Counted from the stretch's first letter, positions 24,140-35,209 are shown. The stretch is 64,000 bases of DNA from Chrysemys picta bellii (GCF_011386835.1 NC_088791.1:11594998-11658997); one strand, 5' to 3'. The notes: generated by a model from the sequence alone, not told the origin. Numbers and translations: made by a program.

Positions 24140-25345
24140 AGATAGAACCATAGAAGTTCTGAAAAGTACTTCAGGAGGTCATGTATCTTCTCCCTGCCCC
24201 ATGCTGAGGCGGGGTTAAGTATACCTAGGCCATTCCTGATGGATGTTTGTTTAACCCATTCTTCGAAGCCAAGTCCACAAATGATGGGGACTAGGTAACC
24301 TATCCAGTGCTTACATATCCTTCTAGCCAGATTTTCCTAATATCCAACCTAAGTTTCCCTTTCTGCAAGTTAAGCCCATTACTTTTTGTCCTACCTTCAG
24401 CGGACATGGAGAACAATTTATCACCATCTTCTTTATAACAACCTTTAACATATTTGAAAACTGTTGTGTCTCCTTCAGTCTTCTTTTCTCTAAACTAAAC
24501 GTGTCCCATTTTTTAAACTTTTCCTCATAGGTCATCTTTCTAAACTTCTCATTTTTGTTGCTGTCCTCCAGTTTGTCCACATTTTTATTAAAGTGTGATG
24601 CCCAAAAATGGACGCAGTGTGCCAGCTGAGGCCTTAACCAGTGGCAAGTAGAGTGGGACAATTACCTCCAATGTCTTAGGCCTGGTCCACACTAACCCCC
24701 CACTTCGGACTAAGGTACGCAAATTCAGCTACGTTAATAACGTAGCTGAATTCGAAGTACCTTAATCCGAACTTACCACGGGTCCAGACGTGGCAGGGAG
24801 GCTCCCCCGTCGGTGCCGCATACTCCTCTCGCCGAGCTGGAGTACCGGCGTCGACGGCGAGCACTTCCGGGATTGATCTGGGATCGATTTATCGCGTCTA
24901 GACCAGATGCGATAAATCGATCCCAGAACATCGATTGCCTGCCGCCGGACCCGGAGGTAAGTGTAGACGTGCCTTACATACAACACTCCTGTTAATATAT
25001 CACATTTGCCTTTTTTGCAACAGCATCATGTTGACTCGTATTCGATTTGTGATCCACTATAACCACCAGATCCTTTCCTGTATTACTACTTCCTTGCAAG
25101 GTATTCCACATTTAGTACCGGTATTTGTGCATCTTATTGTTTCCTTTCTAAGTGTAGCACTTTGCACTTGGCTCTGTTGAATTCCATCTTATTCATTTCA
25201 GACCAGTTCTCCAATTTATCAAGATCAATTTGAATACTAATCCTGCCCTCCAAAGTGCTGGCAACCCTTCCCAGTTTGGTGTCATGAGCAAATTTTATAA
25301 ATGTACTCTCTATTCTGTCATCCAGCAGTATAAAAATCTAAAATA
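24140..25345 (-). mobile_element. CR1 LINE, reverse strand, split by Harbinger
   Basis: A second CR1 subtype. 'ttttcctaatatccaaccta' near 24333 and 'agtttgtccacatttttatt' near 24570 lie left of the insert. After it come 'gtagcactttgcacttggct' near 25153, 'ttctccaatttatcaagatc' near 25207 and 'ggtgtcatgagcaaatttta' near 25280. These correspond to the 3' UTR and C-terminal RT region read backwards. The Harbinger element at 24679-24973 splits it. Frames are broken throughout. Confidence 0.8.
24679..24973. mobile_element. short Harbinger element, hairpin family
   Basis: A 295-bp element flanked by a perfect TTA duplication (24676-24678 and 24974-24976). Ends: ggcctggtccacacta and gtaagtgtagacgtgcc. 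It shares both hairpins with 18239-18534: the aattcagctacgtta palindrome near 24723 and gatcgatttatcgcgtct near 24882. It is inserted in the CR1, whose sequence resumes directly after the duplication. Confidence 0.92.
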
Positions 25346-27095
25346 GATTTCTGTAGACACAGATATCTTAGCTAATCTGTCATTAATCTCCAGAGGTTCA
25401 CAAACCAACTCTTTCTCCCACCAGATTCAGACACTAATTATTTTTAATTTTTGACCTTCTCTTTTACCTTTCATGTAAGGAGATTTGGAGGAGAATTATA
25501 GGATAATCCCAAACCCCTTCATTGCTAGAAATGCTTTGGCCAAGGCTTCCACATATCTGCTACGGAAATTGAATAGCTTGCAGATCAATCTCTGGTCCAA
25601 CCAAACCTGTGGAGTCTCCCAAATTGTCCAGGAGATTCATGGATCTTAGATTCTTTTCCAGGCTCTCCAAAATATTATAAAACTGTAGTTGATTTTGAAC
25701 GCAACCACCTAATAGTTTCCGTTATATTTTCAATGTGAACTTTATAATATGAAACCCTATTTATAATGAAGTGGAATGAAAGCATCTACTTGTTTCAGTG
25801 AAAGTCAATTTGCAATTTCAGTCATGCAAATCACAATTCCAATTAGAGAGAACCTCTACTTGAGTGAAATTGTTTTATGAAAAGCTGACTTAACTATAAG
25901 CAGGTTTCATGGTGTGCAATTTAGTTTAAGTTTCGCTTGGCAATGTGACGGGCCTCGTGAATGATTTGTAAAACTATCTTCTGACAGATGACTGACAGTA
26001 CAACAGGATAGCTACGTTTGTCACATGACCAGGATGCTTTCAAGTAACCTTGGAATTATTATGAAGCTTTTGGAAGGTTCTGTTCACAGCGTAGGCTTTA
26101 ATTTTCGGAATGTAAATAAGGCTGAGGAAATAAGTTTTAAAAAATGTTTGGTCGGGAGACATTAAAGGAGGAAGGGACTTGTGCACTGTAGTGTCAAGTC
26201 TGAGGGGAAGCTATATTTTACAGTAATCAGAATTAGGTTATGTGAAGATGAAAGATTGAGTAGAAATTAGCAGATTAATTTAGCATATATGCAAAGTCAT
26301 CCAGTAAGTGAGACAAAGCTGAGGAAAGAACTCAGGACTTCTGAGATTCTGTCCCCTGTTGTTAAAAACATCAATGATTAAAATTGAAAATTTTAACATC
26401 TAATTTACTTTTCACCATATTATTTACTTCCATTCTCCTTGGACACCTGGGACAAGTCAGTTTCATCGTTGTTTAATTATGGTCAATCTGGTCCTCACCC
26501 AACAACACGAGGCAGGTGTGTCTGAGTTCCAAGCACTCTAGGGGGAAATTTAAATACAAGCAAAAACCTGTTTTAATTGGAATAACATTTTAAAAACCCA
26601 GGCCGATATTTCTGTTTTTAATATTAAATCCAGCAAAACTTCCTTTTTCCAAATCATAAATTTGGGCATGACTTACCTGTTTAACTCTGAGTTCCCTGGT
26701 GGATGTGTGGTGGGAACTGGCTAATGATTCTTTTGGGGGGGGCACTTTGGCAGGACGGAAGCACAGGTCCTTCGGAAGGACTGGAAAGAGGTGGGGGTTT
26801 GGACTCATGCCAGCAGTGAGCCTCAATTGGCACCTCATCCCCATTGCAGAAACCCTTCCTCTTCCCTAGCCAACCCACTACATGTGAGACACTTCCCTCT
26901 ATTTGCCTTGTCCTCCTACCTCCCTCAGCCCCAGAAGCAGCAGAAATCATGTGGCTCATTTCAGAGGCTGAGGGTGGCAAGAAGCTAGCAGAGAGCCCAG
27001 AAGCAGCTATGAAGGCGCAGCTGATGGGTGAGTGGACTCACCGTCTACCTAGGGTGAAATCATGGAGTGCGGAAGGTGGGAAGAGGCTGGAGAGA
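25346..27095. other. unassigned sequence
   Basis: No family recognised. Overlapping open frames at 26590-27098 on both strands cover a proline- and serine-rich composition without domains. Confidence 0.4.
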
Positions 27096-27097
27096 TG

Positions 27098-27420
27098 AGG
27101 AGGACTTGTTCTTGGAGTAACTCTGCGTTGTCCCACTTATGGGTACTGCACTGTCTGGCGGGTGGCACTTCGTGGTAGAACCATCCCCAAGCAGTGCCGG
27201 ATGGAGCGCACATGTGCTCCCCTTATCCGTCCCTCCCAGTGTCTCCAAACGTTCCAAGGGCAAGGCTATAAGAGGGGGCGCTGCATCCTCTTGTGCCTCA
27301 ATTCCTTCCAGTCACTGTGGTAGACGGATCTGAACCACTCCAGTCCCTTGGAACCGGGGTTTTCTCCATTTTAAGTGCCTTTTAGTCTTATAGTTAGGAT
27401 AGATAGGTAGCGTTATGGAG
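27098..27420 (+). mobile_element. DIRS-type left terminal segment
   Basis: Begins 'gaggacttgttcttggagta' and continues through G+C-rich sequence with 'ggcaaggctataagaggggg' near 27259. The opening matches in style the inverted ends at 53275-53570 and 58931-59254 ('gtaactgttcttcaag'). No DIRS coding sequence follows, so it is a lone or truncated terminus. Confidence 0.5.
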
Positions 27421-28187
27421 GATCCGCAGAAGGAAATTCTCCTTTTGTCCTTATTTCCTATTATAACTCTTTCCTCATTAGGCCCTCTCTCTTACTGTCC
27501 ATTTTAAATCTCATTCCCCATCTCACTGCCCTCTTTCTCTGCCTCTTCCCCATTGCTGTTCCGGCTTCCTCTGACCTGCCCCTGAACTTTCCCGCTGCTA
27601 TTTCTAACTGCCATGCAACCTATAAATCAAACAATTCAGCTGCATCTTTTACAGGGATAGTACCTTGTTCACAGCTCATTCGGTGCTCTTTGACCAGCAA
27701 GTGAGATGGAATCGCCATTACTGATGTTGTTCCCCTTTTTAGAAACCACCCTACACCCTGGTTAATTCATATGTAAATAGTCATGTGGGTATATCTGATT
27801 CCATCAGTCCCTAATCCCATCTCTACCTGCTGACGCATTAACAGCAACAGCCCTCAGTGAATTTCCGGTTTGTCTGTAATTATTTCAGAGGGGACCTAGC
27901 TTTGTATCTTCAAATCCCCACTATCACCTTTTAAGTTTCCTTCTCGGACTATAATGTTCATTGTTGCCATAAGACTGATGAGATCTGCCAATTATTGCAA
28001 TGAAGAATGTGACAATAAAGCTATTACTCAGGTGAAACTACTTCAAAAAATGGTATCACTCCATGGTCACCCCATAAACAATGCTGTAAAAGGACCATAA
28101 GAGAAATACAGCATGGAACTGCTTAGAGGCTGGTTTATGTAGCTGCTGATCTTTCAATCTCCCCTTTGCTCCAGCATCCATCCATAC
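27421..28187. other. unassigned sequence
   Basis: Pyrimidine-rich at 27470-27600; no repeat or gene recognised. Confidence 0.4.
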
Positions 28188-28268
28188 ACGAAGAAGTGAG
28201 TATTCACCCACAAAAGCTCATGCTCCTATACATCTGTTAGTCTATAAGGTGCCACAGGACTCTTCGCT
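28188..28268 (+). mobile_element. Penelope-type terminal fragment
   Basis: 'cgaagaagtgagtattcacc', 'ctgttagtctataaggtgcc' and 'acaggactcttcgctgct' match the right arm of the palindromic tail at 21989-22187. The left arm and the common 3' end are missing, and no clear target duplication is seen. Confidence 0.6.
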
Positions 28269-28429
28269 GCTCATACATACAATGTAAATTTAAAAAAAAA
28301 AGTATAATTTGTTCACAATATGCAGGGCAAACAATGCTCTATCCAGCCACACCAATAGTTCTGCAATGGTCCATCCCTTAACGAATGCTTGGCCAAAAAG
28401 ATGAATCTTCTCTGAAGGTCACTAAAATT

Positions 28430-28880
28430 GGCAAACCACTAGAGAAAGCAAGTTCCACAGCTGAGGAACTTCTGAAATCTCATTGCCTCTGATCCTTAAA
28501 AGTGACTCATCAGCCAGAAAGTATCAGCAAAGAACCTCAGCTGATCTCAAGGTGCGTAGCAGAAAAGACTATCCCCAAAGTATGTAGATCCTAAACCATA
28601 TAGGGCTTTTACTGATTAGAACCAACACCTTGAAACAAACCCCAGCAGCAAACAGAAAGCCCAGATGGGATGTTTTCAAGCCTCCCCACACCAGTGGCAC
28701 AGTTGAGATGCCGTATTCCCAACTAGCTGAAGGTCCTGAGTAGCATTCAAGAGCAGGCACAAGTAGGCTGCAGTCTGGAGGGGACAAAGGTATGGATGGC
28801 TGTGATGAGAACTGGATCAGTAAGGGAAGGCTACAAGCTCTTAGCTATGGATAGATGGAAGAGAGAACAAGTCACCAATG
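28430..28880. repeat. old LINE-like repeat, class uncertain
   Basis: 'aacctcagctgatctcaagg', 'gatcctaaaccatatagggc' and 'accaacaccttgaaacaaac' form a block I recognise as recurrent in sauropsid genomes. I cannot place it in a LINE clade and its orientation is uncertain. Confidence 0.4.
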
Positions 28881-29044
28881 CAAGCTAATGGACAAAAAAA
28901 AATGGGGGCAGAATAATGGAACAGCTGGGACAGAACTTGATTAATAAGAATTAAAATGAGGGTAATATAATTAGTGTCCAGCACTGGGGGATTTGGTACC
29001 AAAGAAATTGGCATCACAGTCTTCAAATTCTTTTTCAGTAATGA

Positions 29045-30060
29045 GAACATCCTTTACAACCCATGAGCAGTGCAACAGCTATGGTTCCAATTATGAAAAT
29101 ACCACTGTGACCTGCTGCTTCTGTGGCTGGAGAGCTTCTAAATTCTAAACAGATTGTTCCAACATCTGGAGTAGAAATAGAAAAATAGAAAAATTTTCTC
29201 CATCTTCATCAGCTGAGTCGAGCAAAGCACCTTCTCCAATTCCTGATAAGAGCTCCAGACATTATAAAAAAATGTCTTCGCAAATACACTAGTAAGGAAT
29301 CGACCACATGGATGTCAGTACCTTGGAATAGTGGGCCTTACCCATATGGATATCATTCCTTGCCCTACTGGCCTCCTTGGCACCATGCAATTCAACAATT
29401 TCCTCCTTTCTCCACTTCAGGAGGGAGATCTTCTCAGAGGGATTTTCATCTACCTGCACATTCTCCCACAAAGAATATGGTACTGGAAACAGCAACCTCT
29501 TTCTGAAGAAAAAGGAGAGGAGACTTGTGATGAACCTTCTCCAGCAAGAGAGTTTTCATCTTCTTCTCCTGACGAAACTATGATATCTTCTCTTCCTATG
29601 CTGATAGATGACTTAAAAACCTTTCAAGAACTTTTTAAAAGAATGGCAGACATTAGAAATTTCTCTGGGACTAGTGCAGGAATATATCCATTTGGATATC
29701 CTGCAGCCTTTTACTCAAAATAGGGTAGCCCTGCTCATTATCAAGGATATTCTTGAAGCATTAAGGAATTGTGGACAACACCAGCTTCCATCGCGGCAAC
29801 TTCTAAATAGGCCAATCAAAAATATCAAGTCCCTGAGATGGGATTTGAGTATTTTTATACTTACCCAGCTCCTTTGTCACTTGTAGTCACTGCTGTCAAT
29901 GAAAAATCCAAGCAGATTTTGAGCTTTACCCAGAGAAAGACAGAGATTAAAAAAAAAGCTGGAGTTTTTGTGGAGAAAAATTTATTCCTCTGCTTCCCTT
30001 CAGGTCAGAATCTCAAATTATCAAGCAATGCTGGCGAAGTATAACGACATACAGTGGAGT
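29045..30060 (+). pseudogene. DIRS gag-like remnant
   Basis: Open frames in shifting phase encode a proline/tyrosine/tryptophan-rich segment (PYGYHSLPYWPPWHHAIQQF) and then an acidic, serine-rich segment (SSSSPDETMISSLPMLIDDL). The second leads into a helical region that continues in another frame past 29720 (IIKDILEALRNCGQHQLPSR). A Cys-rich patch near 29108 (TCCFCGW) could be a relic of a zinc motif. DIRS gag-like proteins have this tryptophan/proline-rich then helical layout, but sequence alone is weak. The assignment rests mainly on its place directly upstream of clear DIRS RT/RNase H sequence on the same strand. Several stops and frameshifts make it non-functional. Confidence 0.55.
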
Positions 30061-30176
30061 CTTTCTGGAGTTGGAAGTAATTGTCAGCTCCAATGAAGCT
30101 TGGTTCCATCCCAGTCAATTGAATTCATTGGAGCTGTTCTGGACTCCAGAGCAGCAAGAACTTTTCTCTCTCAATA

Positions 30177-30301
30177 ACAAGGAGTCTTTGTGGCACCTTA
30201 GAGACTAACAAATGTATTTGGGCATATGCAAGTCTCTACGGTGCCGGAAGGACGCCTCGTTGTTTTTGCTGCTACAGACTAACATGGCTACCCCTCTGAA
30301 A
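30177..30301 (+). mobile_element. Penelope-type tail with 12-bp TSD
   Basis: A 125-bp insert in the DIRS RT, flanked by a 12-bp duplication, tctctctcaata, at 30165-30176 and 30302-30313. The left block (acaaggagtctttgtggcac) is repeated inverted near 30240-30260, and the insert ends with 'gactaacatggctacccctc'. It is the same family as 8905-8994. Confidence 0.82.
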
Positions 30302-31157
30302 TCTCTCTCAATAGACATTTCTATACATCTGCTAGTTAATTTCTGATCTGGGCACTCACCCACAGAATCCTATGAGAGTCTACCTAAAGCTGTTAGGCAC
30401 GTGTCCTCTTGTACTTATGTGGCCCCCATATGCCAGGCTCAGAATGAGATCTTTTCAGTCTTGGATCAAGTCAGAGTTTCAGCTAAGCATCCACTCTATG
30501 TAAAAAGTAAAAATACCACAGCAAGTTCAAAATGTCATTTCAGTGGTGGCTGAATCCTAACGTGAGCCAGGGGTTCCTGTTTCAAACTCTGCATTCCTCC
30601 AAGACTCTGATTACTGATGCAATCTGAAAGGGATGCAGTGCTTATCCAGACCAATTTTAAACACACAGTATGTGGTCAATAGAGGATTCCTTGGATCACA
30701 TAAATGTCTTGGAGCTAAACATGCAGGTCTTTTATCCAGCTACAAAGGAGACTATCAGAACAGGTGCTGATGGACAGTTCCACAGCCATGTGTTAGGCCT
30801 GGTCTACACTACGCGTTTAGTTCGAATTTAGCAGCGTTAAATCGAATTAACCCTGCGCCCGTCCACACAACGAAGCCCTTTACTTCGACATAAAGGGCTC
30901 TTAAAATCGATTTCTGTACTCCTCCCCGACGAGGGGAGTAGGGCCGAAATCGACATTGCCATTTCGAGTTAGGGTTAGTGTGGCCGCAATTCGACACTAT
31001 TGGCCTCCGGGAGCTATCCCACAGTGCACCATTGTGACCGCTCTGGACAGCAATCTGAACTCGGATGTACTGGCCAGGTAGACAGGAAAAGCCCCGCGAA
31101 CTTTTGAATTTCATTTCTTGTTTGCCCAGCTTGGAGCGCTGATCAGCACAGGTGACC

Positions 31158-31472
31158 ATGCAGTCCCAGAATCAAAAAAGAGCTCCAGCGTGAACCCAAC
31201 GGGAGATACTGAATCTGATCTCTGTATGGGGAGATGAATCTGTTCTATCAGAACTCCATTCCAAAAGACGAAATGCCAAAACATTTGAAAAAATCTCCAA
31301 GGCCATGATGGACAGATGCCAGAACAAGGACTCAACACAGTGCTGTGTGAAACTTAAGGAGCTGAGACAAGCATACCAGAAAGCCAAAGAATCAAATGGA
31401 TGCTCCCAGAGGGAGGGGCGACTGACGACTGTAGCTATCCCACAGTTCCCGCACTCTCTGAAAACCATTTGA
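31158..31472 (+). pseudogene. Harbinger MYB/SANT-like DNA-binding protein, broken
   Basis: A 104-codon frame from ATG 31158 to TGA 31470-31472 with one internal stop, TGA at 31191-31193 (codon 12). The stop falls where this domain normally has its first tryptophan (RAPAW), so TGG to TGA is the simplest explanation. Downstream are ILNLISVWGDESVLSEL, SKRRNAKTFEKISKAM and LKELRQAYQKAKESNG, the three-helix trihelix/MYB layout with its central Trp kept. The family binds Harbinger terminal DNA and assists nuclear import of the transposase. After about codon 87 (NGCSQRE) the sequence leaves the family and runs into the inverted-repeat arm, so the C-terminus is lost. Confidence 0.82.
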
Positions 31473-31714
31473 ATTCTGGGTTGCGCTCCCAATGCCTAAA
31501 GAGTCAAAAACATTGTCGCGGGTGGTTCAGGGTATATGTCGTCAGGCGCCCACCCCCTGGGAAAGCAAAGGGAAAAAAATCATTTCTCGCCTTTTTTCAC
31601 TGTCACCATATATCTACTGGATGCTGCTGGCAGACGCGGTGCTGCAGCACTACACAGCAGCATCCCCTTGCCTGGCCTTGCCGATGGCAGACGGTGCAGT
31701 ATGACTGGTAACCG

Positions 31715-31830
31715 TCATCGTCGTCCCATGGGTGCTCCTGGCTGGCCTCGGTGAGGTTGGTCGGGGGCGCCTGGGCAGACATGGGTGCTCCTGGCCGGCC
31801 TCGGTGAGGTTGGTCGGGGGCACCTGGACA
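31715..31830. repeat. tandem duplication, about 53-bp unit
   Basis: Two adjacent copies of a unit starting 'catgggtgctcctggc' and containing 'ggcctcggtgaggttggtcg', inside the left arm of the Harbinger inverted repeat. Confidence 0.85.
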
Positions 31831-32323
31831 AAAATGGGAATGACTCCAGGTCATTCTGTTCTTTAAGTTTTGTGTAATGGAGATTCAGTCCTGCCTGGAA
31901 TCTCATGCCAGCTGGAGGCTTCTGCCTCAGGCTGCTCTCCCAGTCGGCAGCACCGCGCGGTCGCACCTACTCCAGCCTACCCCTTGCTCGCATGGCTCAC
32001 AATCAGAGACTTACATTTGCTGCAAATAAAAAAATAAAGCTGCCGTTTAGAACTGTCCCCCAACATACATATCCTGGGACATTTTGTATTTTAACAGTGC
32101 CAACCAAAGGCCCCCACACAAATGGAGATTCAGTCCTGCCTGTGCGTCTAGCCTAGTGCTCATCACAGAGTCCCATTTTCAGCTATAGGCTGAGCAAGTG
32201 CAGGATGGTAGTTCACTCGACTTCGCTGTAAGCCAACCGCCCTCCCCTCCCCCCCTTTGATCTCTGCTTGCAGAGGCAATAAAGTCAGTGTTGTTTCAAA
32301 TTCATGCGTTCTTTATTACTTCA

Positions 32324-32515
32324 TCACACAAAAGGGGGGATAACTGCCAAGGTAGCCTGGGACGGGTGGGGGAGGAGGGAAACAACAGGTGGGGTTGTTG
32401 TAGGGGCACCCCCTAGAATGGCATGCAGCTCATCATTTCTGCGGGATGTCTGGGGCTCTGACCCGGAGCGGCCATTTGCCTCTCTGGTTCTTTAGTAGGC
32501 TTGCCTGATATTCTA
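32324..32515 (-). pseudogene. second MYB-like fragment, opposite strand
   Basis: On the reverse strand, from about 32515, the frame reads NIRQAY, a stop, then REANGRSGSEPQTSRRNDEL and HAILGGAPTTTPPVVSLLP, ending at a stop at 32324-32326. This is the C-terminal part of the same MYB-like family, overlapping the RQAYQ helix of the forward copy. It runs on through the proline/threonine-rich tail the forward copy lacks. The element therefore carries an N-terminal half on one strand and a C-terminal half on the other. Confidence 0.75.
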
Positions 32516-32654
32516 GGCAGGACTGACTCTCCATTAGACAAAACTTAAAGAAGAGAATGACCTGGGGAGTCATTCCCATTTTTGTCCAGGCGCCCCCAAC
32601 TGACCTCTCCGAGGCCGGCCAGGAGCACCCATGACAGCAGCAGAGGGTACAGTG

Positions 32655-32745
32655 TGACTGGTAACCATCTTTGCCAACTTGCAAAGCAGCAGATGGTACA
32701 GTGTGACTGGTAACCGTCTTTGCCAACTTGCAAAGGCAAGGGGAT
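32655..32745. repeat. tandem duplication, about 46-bp unit
   Basis: Two units containing 'agatggtacagtgtgactgg' and 'ctttgccaacttgcaaag', in the right arm of the Harbinger inverted repeat. The left arm has only one unit. Confidence 0.85.
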
Positions 32746-33664
32746 GCTGCTGTGTAGCGCTGCAGTACCGCGTCTGTCAGCAGCATCCAGTAGACATACG
32801 GTGACAGTGAAAAAAGGCTGAACGGGCTCCATGGTTGCCGTGCTATGGCGTCTGCCCAGGCAATCCAGAGAAAAGGGCGCGAAATGATTGTCTGCCGTTG
32901 CTTTCACGGAGGGAGGATTGACTGACGACATTTACCCATAACCACCCGTGACAAATTTTTGGCCCCATCAGGCATTGGGATCTCAACCCAGAATTCCAAT
33001 GGGCGGGGGGAGACTGCAGGAACTATGGGATAGCTATGGGATAGCTATCCACAGTGCAACGCTCCGGAAGTCAACGCTAGCCTCGGTACATGGACGCACA
33101 CCGCCGAATTAATGTGCTTAGTGTGGCTGCATGCACTCGACTTTATACAATCGGTTGCCAAAAATCGAATTTTGTAAATTCGGAGTAATCCCGTAGTGTA
33201 GACATACCCTTATATAATAGAGAAGAGGGCCAGGATCAGATCCTCTTTGTCAAGAAACCATAAGGTTGTGGGATTGGTGCATTTTGATCATGTCAACATC
33301 ATAGCACTTTATGTGCCAGGATAGCTCAATATTTTAGCAGATCAGTTAAGCAGAAAAAACTTGTCATTCCTTGAGCAGTCGCTGAAGAATTCAGTTCTTC
33401 ATCAAGTTTTCCAAGAGTTGGACTTTCTGCAAATAGACCTCTTTGCGACTGGGGCCAGCAGAAAATGTTCCCTTTTCTGTTCTCAGGAAGGGATGAGTTG
33501 AAGATCTCTGGGGGATGCCTTTATGATTCCATGGACAACACATCTATTGCATGCCTTTCCCCTATTCCTAGTGATCCCAACAGCGTTAAGAAAAGTAAGA
33601 CAAGACTAAGCTTAAGTCATCCATCATAGTTCCAGCATGGCCTCGTCAATTCTGGTTTGGGGAT

Positions 33665-35209
33665 TGTAACAGGGTGGCACCCACCTCTCATGAGCGCCCC
33701 CTTCTGATCAGATGTGTCTGCAGTTTTTCATTTCTGGTGACCCCTGTCAGTGGTTTCTCAGAGTTTTTCAGGAACTCTGAGTCACACACACACACTGTCT
33801 GAATGTGAACCAGAACAGAACTCTTCCGGGGTACCCAGTCCACCAGAGCATATCTCAGTACCCCTCAGTTGGTATCTCTCTAGCCCTCCCTGGGTTCAGT
33901 CTTTAAGTAGTCCTGGCCCTGGTATGGGGCCGTACTCCCAGGACTTCCTCCTTGGAGACACTACCTTCCTGTGGCCCTCCCCTCAGTCCTTACTCTGTCC
34001 CAGCAGCCAGCCAGGAGTGCCTTCATTGCTCCCCCAGTCCCTACCAGCAGACAGTCTCAGGGTATGTCTACACTTGCAGAGTTTTAGCGCTGTAAGTTTC
34101 ACCGGTGATAGGGAACTAGTGAAAGTAAAGTGCTGGTTTGTGTACTCACTTCATTCCTCAGGCATCAGAGTGTTTACATTAGCAGCACTTCCATTGCCCA
34201 ATGAGAGCAGTGGTCTAGGGCAGCTATCCCACAGTGCAGCTCTCTCCAGTTTGACAATGGGCCTTGTGGGAAGGGGGTGGAGGGTGATCACGGGGCATCC
34301 TGGGTCCCTGCACAGCCTCCTCTCCCCAAACACTGATAAGCTCAGCATTGCTCCAAGCAGGGGACCGTTTGCTCCGCGGAGCAGGCATTGTCACCTGGCC
34401 AGATAAGTGAGCACTTGCCAAGAAAACAGGAAGGGGAGTTCAAAGTTCCCAGGGCTTTACAGGGGGACGGTGGACGTCTGTTTACCTGGCAACAGAGCAG
34501 CAGAGCTGCTGGCTAGAGTGGTTGCCTAGGCACTGTGGCATATCCTCCGAAGGCTAAAAGCTGTGTAAACAGGAAGAACGTGTCTTCACTTGCACATCAC
34601 CACAAAAGCATCACCGGTAAGAGCTGTACACCTCTCGTGGAGGTGGTTTTCTTTTAGCGGTGAAACTTCCGAGTTCCACTGCAAAAAGTCATTGGCACGT
34701 GTAGCTGCTCCCATGGTTTTTGCGCAAAAAAAAGGGACTTTTTCTGCTTTAAATGGCCAGTGTAGACATGCCCTCAGGCTCAGTCACAACAGCTAGCCAG
34801 GAGCGCCTTCTTAGCGTCTCCAGTCCCTGCCTACACTGAGCTGTCTGTGGTCCTGCTGCTCTTTCAGCCAAGCCAGTCCTCTCCCTTCCAGCTCCAGGCA
34901 GCAACTCTGTTCTGCAGCTGTTTTTATGTGGCCCTGTTGGGCTCTGATTGGCTGCTTCCTGCAGCCTCTCTCATTGGTTGCTTCCCTGCAACCACTCTAG
35001 GCCACTTGGAAGACTTCTCTTTTGCTCCTTTCTGGGATAGGGTGTAGCAGGACCCAAGGCCTCCAGTGGGAGGTCTCTGGGCCTAGTCCACGCCGTCACA
35101 CACCTCCCCCCTCAGACAGGATTGGCCAGTGGTTCTTCCATCCTCTTTTGTCCTGCTTTGGCGGGGTCTTCTCTCTACCAGACCTCTCGGCTCAGTCCAC
35201 CCCGTCACA
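33665..35209. mobile_element. solo LTR with 5-bp TSD, split by Harbinger
   Basis: Starts tgtaacagggtgg and ends ccaccccgtcaca, so it has TG...CA termini with an extended imperfect inverted repeat. The 5-bp duplication gggat lies at 33660-33664 and 35210-35214. Removing the nested Harbinger (34060-34773) leaves about 830 bp. No internal retroviral or gypsy genes accompany it, so it is a solo LTR, probably left by recombination between two LTRs. Its retroelement class is not determined. DIRS sequence resumes on both sides. Confidence 0.82.
34060..34773. mobile_element. 714-bp Harbinger-type element
   Basis: Ends gggtatgtctacacttgc and ccagtgtagacatgccc are inverted. The TCA triplet repeats at 34057-34059 and 34774-34776. 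The internal phrase gctatcccacagtgca (near 34224) is shared with the larger element at 30796 (near 31014), so the two are related. No coding sequence. It is inserted in the solo LTR. Confidence 0.85.

Larger units (their letters stand above)
31425..33060. repeat. large internal inverted repeat of the Harbinger element
   Basis: Left arm about 31425-31895 and right arm about 32513-33060 are reverse complements, interrupted by small insertions. Example: 'ctactggatgctgctggcag' near 31614 matches the complement of DNA near 32780-32800. The G/A differences suggest roughly 85-90% identity by eye. The 600-bp spacer holds the reverse-strand MYB piece. Confidence 0.82.
30796..33209. mobile_element. 2.4-kb Harbinger element carrying a MYB-like gene
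   Basis: A 2414-bp element flanked by TTA (30793-30795 and 33210-33212). The left end ggcctggtctacactacg matches the complement of the right end, agggtatgtctacactacg. Harbinger elements normally encode a DDE transposase plus a MYB/SANT-like DNA-binding protein. Only MYB-like pieces are visible here, one on each strand, inside a large imperfect inverted repeat. No transposase block is recognised, so the element is probably non-autonomous. It is inserted in the DIRS RNase H. Confidence 0.88.
30061..33660 (+). pseudogene. DIRS reverse transcriptase/RNase H remnant
   Basis: Pieces in order: EFIGAVLDSRAARTFLSLN (30121-30176, RT tail), then after the Penelope insert WLNPNVSQGFLFQTL and TLITDAI (RNase H first Asp, near 30616). 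Next comes DHINVLELN (RNase H Glu, near 30698), broken at 30795 by the Harbinger element. It resumes after 33213 with IIALYVPG-stop-LNILADQLSRK (near 33300-33355), the conserved end of DIRS RNase H. QIDLFATGASRKCSLFCSQEG (two overlapping parts) follows near 33430. The RT catalytic YxDD region is absent. RNase H would degrade the RNA strand during cDNA synthesis. Stops occur at several sites. Confidence 0.8.

Noticed and set aside
33750..34406. 218-codon forward open frame
   Set aside because: Crosses the boundary between the solo LTR and the nested Harbinger element at 34060, so it cannot be an old gene.
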